DNA of 64,000 nucleotides from Golubevia sp. BC0850. Lineage: Eukaryota > Basidiomycota > Exobasidiomycetes > Golubeviales > Golubeviaceae. This document shows positions 57,517 through 64,000 of this stretch, one piece after another. The stretch's first letter is position 1. Each line of letters opens with the position of its first letter. Under the pieces are notes generated by a model, which saw only the letters and a list, made by a program, of their open reading frames with translations, did not search any database and was not told the DNA's origin. The translations under genes and the position numbers were made by a program. The DNA is taken from positions 496,001 through 560,000 of the forward strand of contig JAAVVG010000011.1 of assembly GCA_012976225.1 (NCBI GenBank). The letters run 5' to 3'.

Positions 57517-58276
57517 AATAGAAGCAGAGGTCGACGATGCGATGGATTCAAGGATTCGACAAATCTTGCAAAAGACGAAGAGGAAGAGAAAGAGGAGCGA
57601 GTCAGCGGAGGCCATTCGATCATTGAAGTCAATGGACTTCAAGGTTGGTTATCGCTTCAAACAGCCACGTCAGCTTTGATTCACCTTTATCAAAAGATTT
57701 AAGAAAGATTTGGCCAAACAGGAGTTGGATAGGAGGATTGCAAACTGGATCGAAGAGGCCAAGAAGGTTTGAAGACAAAGTCTTTCAGTGTACCAGATTG
57801 GTCTGCAACTTAGATGCGATGGAGGCTGTTGAGATCTAGATTGGATTGATCTAAGATCTACAGGGTCTAAGACGAAACAATCAGAAGAGAGAGAGAGAGA
57901 CAATAAGAATGTGAGACTTCCATCCTCAAAGCGACTTCCACTTCCCTAGTGACCTACATGCCTCTGTTCTTTGATTGGAGATGCTTTCTGATGAAATCAC
58001 CACGGAGCAAGTCTGTTCTAACACTGGAAAAGGAGGGAATAGGGATGAGCAAACGTTGCGGGATGAGAGAGAGTCTACAAGTATGTAGTTGCTCACCTCT
58101 GCTAGGCTTTCCTAACTACCTCTCTGAGATGCTTTGATGCGATATTGTCGCTGAGAACGTTTTCAAAAGTCAAAGATCAAATCTCAAAGATGTGATGAAA
58201 CGAGTTGATGTTCCAGAAGAAGAAGCATTTCTCCCACCAATCTCCTGAGCGCCTGAGCTTGACCACCCACTCTTCC
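57517..58276. other. Divergent region between the F-box-like pseudogene and DPM1
   Basis: About 760 bp. It contains an (AG)n tract at 57887-57901 and no supportable gene. Expected to contain the DPM1 promoter. Confidence 0.35.
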
Positions 58277-59500
<1,224 letters not shown>

Positions 59501-59739
59501 TATAGGGTCTTACCTAAAGGGAAAGGGAGAGATGTGTATTCAAGGGCTTTTTGATGTGGACTTGTACTTTTGACTACACAGATTCAAGAGATTTCCCTTT
59601 TTGCTTCTTTCGATTGTACTTTCGATTGTAGCTGTTGAAGTCAGGGGAAAGGACGAGGAGAAGGGGATAACTGATAAACTCGAAGAAAAAGAGAAAGGAC
59701 CATCGACCCTCTTTACACCAAAACCATCAATCACCCAAG

Positions 59740-61467
59740 ATGAGCTCTACTTTCCCTCGCTTATCATCAACGATAGCAAGTTCAATTCGATCCAAATCAT
59801 TTTCAACAACCAAAGTTCTACAGCGAAGTTTAGCTACTCATGCTTCAATCAATCCTACCACCTCAACTTATTCCACCTCAAGTTCTTCATCAACTTCAAC
59901 CTGGTCTCCGCCTATCGAACCATCTTCAGAACCAGCATATGAATCAGCTTTAGAATTCCTTAAAGCATATTCACACAAAACTTTGTCTCAGGTGGAAGAG
60001 TTACAGCGGCAATTGAAGAAAGATCAGTCAAACTTGTCTGACCAACAGAAATTGGAATTGAAGAATAGGATTCACAAATTGAGCATCGCAGCTGAGATTA
60101 ATGATCCTAAGAGGAGGTGGGAGTTCGCTCAGGGTAAAGGTCAGTATTCGCTGAAATCGCTTAAGTGCAAGGGAAGTTTGAGAGAAAACTTAGGAGAAGT
60201 GGTAAGAAGAAAAAGAAGAAGAGCTTCTTTGAGAGCTTTGTCTCCCATTCATTGTTGCTCTGGGCATCCTGTATCAGAGCCCAGAGCTACTCAGGACTGT
60301 ATGGGTCTGATCGATTTCGGTCTCGGAAAGGATGAATGAAATCAGACAGAGCTCTCTCCATCTCGATGCCTTTGAGCCTTCCAGCTAACGCTTCAGCTAT
60401 CTTTTCCATATTTGAACCATAGCCGACTTATCACTTCCAGTTCATCGCCATCTACGAGAACAAGCCTGGAGAAAAGGTGGTTCTCTCGACAAACTAGTGA
60501 GCTCCTTCCCCATCTTCCTTCTTCCCATCCTTCACCTACCTTATCCTTCTTTCCTCCATCTTTCTCTTTCTCTCAGACCGAGCGTATAACTCTCCAACGT
60601 GTAATTCCAGACCTGATCCCTTCAATCACTCCAACAGTAGATCTTCAAATCTTCCTAGGTCAAGGAAATGGAATCTCAGATCACTCAACTCCAGCCTGTT
60701 TCGGCGAAATCTTGACAGGAGTTAAGATTCAACCTTTCAAACTTTTCGAAAACGTTCCTCAAATCTCTGCTACTGTCTTTCATAAGGAGATTAGGAATTA
60801 TACTTTGATGATGATTGATATGGATGTGCCGAATCCTGAGGAAGAAGGATTTGAAACTTTTTGTCATTGGTTAATGTGAGTTATCTTCCTTTTATGAAGA
60901 GGGATCGTGCAACGCTCATCTCTCTTTGCTTGAATGGGAACGAGTAAGGAAGCTGACTTCTTTTTCGTATCTCTTTCGGCTCTCGCAGCAATGACATCCC
61001 ACTTTCAGCGACCAATTCTTCACCTTCTCTAACAAGTTCAGCCATGCCTTACATTCCAGTCCACCCAGCTGAAGGATCTGGAGTCCACCGCTATGCTTTC
61101 TTATTACTTTCTCAGCCTGAAACCAAACCTCTTTCTTCCCCTTCCTCATCTGAGATCAAGAGAGAAGGTTTCAACGTTAGATCTTATGTTCATAAAAATG
61201 GCTTAGAAGCTCAAGGAATCCACTTCTTCAGAAGTGAATGGAAGAGAGATGACGAGAAAAGTAGAGGTTGTGTTTCTAAGGTTTGGAGAGAGATTAGAGG
61301 TGAGTCTTTGAAGCCGGATGAGAATCGAGAGCGGAGCAGGGCTGATTATTTCACTTCTTCTTTGTTTTGACTTAATCGCAGGCATTGAGGAACCCAAGTA
61401 TGGTAGACCTCCGAAGGTGGATAGGTTGAAGGATGTGTTTGGGGAGACGGAGAGTAGATACTACTAG
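59740..61467 (+). CDS. MRPL35: Mitochondrial large ribosomal subunit protein mL38 (PEBP fold)
   Basis: Five exons (59740-60139, 60423-60496, 60577-60875, 60989-61299, 61382-61467) give 389 residues. A mitochondrial presequence (MSSTFPRLSSTIASSIRSKS then FSTTKVLQRSLATHAS) opens the protein. A helical region follows (LKAYSHKTLSQVEELQRQLK), then FAQGKADLSLPVHRHLREQA with WRKGGSLDKL, the family's linker. The phosphatidylethanolamine-binding-protein fold comprises MMIDMDVPNPEEEGFETFCH, HWLINDIPL, YIPVHPAEGSGVHRYAFLLL and FNVRSYVHKNGLEAQGIHFF. The C-terminus reads IEEPKYGRPPKVDRLKDVFG. PEBP-fold mL38 (yeast Mrpl35) is a structural, non-enzymatic component of the mitoribosome. The call rests on domain order; a free PEBP would lack the presequence and helical linker. 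Confidence 0.85.
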
Positions 61468-61682
61468 AGCGTTGTGAATCTGAGAGTTCGTTCCATTCTT
61501 CTCTCCGCGGTGAGATTCTGACAGCTCTAAATCATCAGCTTGATTTGGAAAGAAAAGTCGAGTGAACGTTCCAAGTGTTTCAAATTCGAAGTCAAATGCA
61601 TAGTAAGACAACACAAAGCAAGCTGCGGAACTCTCAAAGCAAAATGGTGGGAAAGAAACGAGAAACCAGCGATGCTCGATGT

Positions 61683-62488
61683 TCAAGCCTTGATGTCCTT
61701 CGCATTGATGATGGTGGCGAAGGCATCTCCTAGTTCATCGCAAACTGTGTTGACCAGAGTATCGGCGTCGACTTGCTTAGTTCCGTCAGACGAGGGGATG
61801 TGTCTATCTCCGACGGCGTCCTTGATAACAGCACTGTGGATATAGAATGGAAGTTCGGTACGCAAGATTAGAATAGAGACAAAGATAGCACTGTAACCTC
61901 AAGAAAACTCACACATCATATCCGTTCTCCATTCCAGATCTAGCGATACCAGTGACACAGACGTGAGCCTAACAGAGAAAAGGGGACTAAAATCAAAATC
62001 AAAATCAAAATCAGAAACGGTCTTATGCGAGGGAAAGAAAAAACCCAGGAAAGAAGCAACGGAAAAGAACTCGCCATGTAACCAGTGAGAACAAGTTGCT
62101 TAGTTCCCATCTTTTGAAGAGTCTCTTGAAGAGAAGTTCCAGTAAAAGAAGATGGAGCTTACTTGATGATAATGTGTTCATTCTCAGCTCCTTGCTTTGG
62201 GCGAAGTTCCCCGATGAAGTCGAAGGTCTGGTTGTCTGGGTTGAAGACTGGAGCACCTGATCCTGCAGTATGTTGAACCCAAATGATAGGAGCTTTTGCA
62301 GAACGATACTTCTCAACCACTGAGGAGGTTACTTTCTGACAGGTATCGATTTGACCGATGACTAGCGGTCCACTGGCGTACGTGTTCTGAGCGTCAATGA
62401 CCAGCAAAGCACTTTGTCCGTCTGTAGAAGGAGTGACGGTAGAAGGTTGTAGTCTAAGGAGTTGTCTGAGAGAGTATGGTAGCGACAT
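61683..62488 (-). pseudogene. Isochorismatase-like cysteine hydrolase with one in-frame stop
   Basis: Three exons (62488-62075, 61968-61913, 61833-61683) make 207 codons in phase. The family is clear: ALLVIDAQNTYASGPLVIG (catalytic Asp), IIWVQHTAGSGAPVFNPDNQ, APSSFTGTSLQETLQKMGTK (substrate-loop Lys/Ser region), LVLTGYMAHVCVTGIARSGM with the nucleophile Cys, then HIPSSDGTKQVDADTLVN. A TAA at 62159-62161 interrupts the first exon just before APSSFTG, with intact family sequence continuing in the same frame. The first intron uses a GC donor (GCGAGT), which is consistent with a legitimate GC-AG intron. Such enzymes hydrolyse isochorismate, nicotinamide or related amides. The gene keeps a TATA box and a patterned upstream repeat, so inactivation is recent or the stop is bypassed. 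It may equally be a single-base sequence error. Confidence 0.65.
61988..62013 (+). repeat. Hexamer tandem repeat (AAAATC)n
   Basis: Four to five copies of AAAATC lie inside the first intron of the isochorismatase-like gene. A simple-sequence tract. Confidence 0.75.
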
Positions 62489-62554
62489 GTTTGTAGATGC
62501 GGTTGAGGTGCAAAGAAGAAGAAGAGATAGGAGAAAGAGACGAGAAGGATCCGC

Positions 62555-62562
62555 TATTTATA
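62555..62562 (-). promoter_or_regulatory. TATA box of the isochorismatase-like gene
   Basis: Reads TATAAATA on the minus strand about 67 bp before the ATG at 62488. Confidence 0.55.
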
Positions 62563-62600
62563 GTCGTTGGCGGGTGCATGGAAGAACCGAAGACTCTAAA

Positions 62601-62640
62601 CGGTCCGCCAACGTCTGCAAACGTCCGCCAGCGTCCGCCG
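62601..62640 (+). repeat. Four tandem 10-bp GTCCGCC-type repeats
   Basis: Four consecutive decamers, CGGTCCGCCA, ACGTCTGCAA, ACGTCCGCCA and GCGTCCGCCG, sit about 40 bp upstream of the TATA box of the hydrolase gene. Exact 10-bp phasing puts the GTCCGCC core on one face of the helix, as expected for an array of transcription-factor sites. Function is inferred. Confidence 0.7.
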
Positions 62641-63096
62641 AATTTCTGACAGAGTCTGAACAGTCAGCTGGTCAGATCCGGTCAAACCAAACTACTTTGC
62701 CTCAAGGCCTCAAGGCCTCAATCCTGCGGGATGGGCTCGAACTTCGAAGGAAACTTTTCAAATTCCATTCGCCCCGCTTGCCCGACGACGAGAGCGGAGG
62801 CAGTTGTGGGTCCTTCTGATCTTATATAGTCTCGGAGCGTTTTCATCGAAGGCTCGCTCATTTTTGTTGGAGAGGAATTAAGACCGAAACGATGTAACCT
62901 CTTGTCTGCTTCCCTTCACTTGTTCACTTCACTTCATCTCCTCTCCTTCGCCTTCTCTCCTTCTCAAGGGATACTTACTTCAAACTCCTTCAAATTTCTC
63001 CTCTACTTGTCGGAGACTTCAACAAATTTCTTTGAAAAGCAACTCGCTCAAGTAGCAGAAGAGTCCGTCAAAATCCCGTGAGGAGAAGAAGAAGTG

Positions 63097-64000
63097 ATGA
63101 CCCCTTTGAAACTTTTGTTGGTCTTGAGTTTCTTCTGGAATGCCTGTATCTCAGAGGCACAGATTCCGGGAGGTTTCGAGATCATCTCTTCAGACAGTCT
63201 GGCCAGTGCTATGAGTGAGTGAATGGAAGGACACGAAAGTGTTGTTCAGCGTTGAGCAAGACGATACGATCTGTCGCTGCGCACTTTTTGACCTCCCCTC
63301 CCCTTTGCCTCCCTTTTCACATCTTAGTGATGGGATTGATCAATCAAGGTAGGTTTCTGTCACGATGAAAGAAACCTTCTTTCTTTTCAAAATCCTGAGA
63401 CTTTTCTTTCTTTCTTTCGCTTCCCACTTCTTGTTCCTTTGGTTCTTCCAGACTCCGTCTTTATCTTAGATAAAGTCGAGAACAATCGAGCTCGTTTGGA
63501 CAATTCTGATCGACCTGTGTCGGGATCAATTTTGACTTTGAGCGACAATACTGTTCGAGCGGTAGATGTTCGAACCAACGCTTTCTGTGCTGGTGGCGCG
63601 CTGTTGTCGAATGGGACTTGGGCCGTCTTTGGAGGAAACCAGGCTATAGGATTCGGTGGAACTGCTGTTCCAGATGGAACTGGGCCTTACACGGCGATCG
63701 ATGGCAGGAAAGCAGTCAGATTGCTCGATCCTCAAGACGATAATGCGGATCTGTTTTGGCTGGATGACGGAAGTATTCAGATGACAAATGTCAGATGGTA
63801 TCCAGGAGCCGAGACCTTACCGACAGGAGAAGTCTTATTACTGGGTGGCGCAACTGGAGGAGGGTTAGTGTCTCGCGCGTCTGTCTTAAGAGCTGTGGTT
63901 TCTGTTGACTTTGACCTCTGGTTCCGAACTTTCATCTCACTCATGATAGCTACATCAATCGCAACATTATCAACACCGATCCTGCGTATCAAGGTAAGAA
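63097..64000 (+). CDS. Glyoxal oxidase-type copper radical oxidase, N-terminal part (partial)
   Basis: Secreted copper radical oxidase (family AA5) that oxidises aldehydes and makes H2O2 for ligninolytic or wall-related peroxidases. The gene runs off the window. Exons seen: 63097-63214, 63328-63348, 63452-63863, 63950-63993, then a GTAAGA donor. The signal peptide is MTPLKLLLVLSFFWNACISE. The N-terminal glyoxal oxidase domain shows GGFEIISSDSLASAMM, VFILDKVENNRARLDN, and VRTNAFCAGGALLSNGTWAV. The Cys of FCAGG is the residue that forms the Tyr-Cys cofactor cross-link in this family. GPYTAIDGRKAVRLLDPQDD, MTNVRWYPGAETLPTGEVLL and YINRNIINTDPAYQ follow in the family's order. The remaining copper ligands would lie downstream. 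The 21-bp second exon is required to keep the frame. Confidence 0.9.

Larger units (their letters stand above)
62489..63096. promoter_or_regulatory. Divergent promoter region of the hydrolase and glyoxal oxidase genes
   Basis: About 600 bp between two divergent starts. It holds a TATA box for the minus-strand gene (62555-62562), a four-copy 10-bp repeat (62601-62640), a CTCAAGGC repeat (about 62700-62720), and another TATA-like TTATATAG at 62821-62828. The last could serve either direction, being about 270 bp from the plus-strand start. No ORF of coding character. Confidence 0.5.

Noticed and set aside
58205-58276. Upstream ATG at 58205 as DPM1 start
   Set aside because: It adds 24 non-conserved residues before an already adequate start. 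The choice between 58277 and 58316 also remains open.

Overview
This window looks like a nuclear chromosome segment of a filamentous or dimorphic fungus, most likely a basidiomycete and perhaps Pucciniomycotina. Genes lie on both strands, most are split by many short GTGAGT...CAG introns (about 50-150 bp), and spacing is compact. The gene set fits a fungus: ERG6 sterol methyltransferase, PRM1 mating-fusion protein, a glyoxal oxidase-type copper radical oxidase, RNase T2, a short-form DPM1 without a C-terminal anchor, and an MSH6/ECO1 pair. The phylum assignment is inference. No retroelement, transposase, CRISPR array, rRNA or clear tRNA was seen.

Layout. 1-9.1 kb: tail of an unknown gene, enolase (+), a two-TM coiled-coil protein (-), and a large SNF2-family ATPase (-) facing a small coiled-coil gene (+) across 106 bp. 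10.2-16.3 kb is a decayed zone: a small membrane protein, two disrupted loci with signal peptides, an intact secreted RNase T2, a stop-containing locus at 13.7 kb, and an F-box/LRR-like pseudogene. 16.6-21.5 kb: ERG6 (-) and a DnaJ protein (+). 21.5-26.9 kb is gene-poor and holds two inducible-looking TATA genes: a His-rich allergen-like protein, whose start codon is assembled by splicing, and a secreted repeat protein built from repeated exons. 27.4-33.8 kb: geranylgeranyltransferase-I beta (-) and a large alpha/beta hydrolase (+). 34.2-41.7 kb: MSH6, ECO1 and a mitochondrial membrane protein, all (+). 42-44.5 kb: a broken fragment copied from the prenyltransferase gene, then a TPR plus F-box-like gene (-). 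45.4-53.5 kb: PRM1 and a gamma-tubulin complex component (both -). 53.7-64 kb: a small protein (-), an HCNGP/SAP30BP-family regulator (+), a second F-box-like pseudogene (-), DPM1 (+), mitochondrial ribosomal protein mL38 (+), an isochorismatase-like hydrolase with one in-frame stop (-), and the start of a glyoxal oxidase gene (+) that runs off the window.

How the genes relate. Most are independent housekeeping genes. Genome maintenance (SNF2 ATPase, MSH6, ECO1), spindle nucleation (GCP), membrane and lipid biology (ERG6, DPM1, prenyltransferase, PRM1) and mitochondrial translation are all represented. The accessory layer is secreted proteins and F-box-type repeat proteins. One F-box-type gene is intact and two are dead, which suggests birth-and-death turnover. 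Exon boundaries were set by hand from splice consensus and frame continuity; all totals given are multiples of three. Homology calls rest on motif recognition, not searches.
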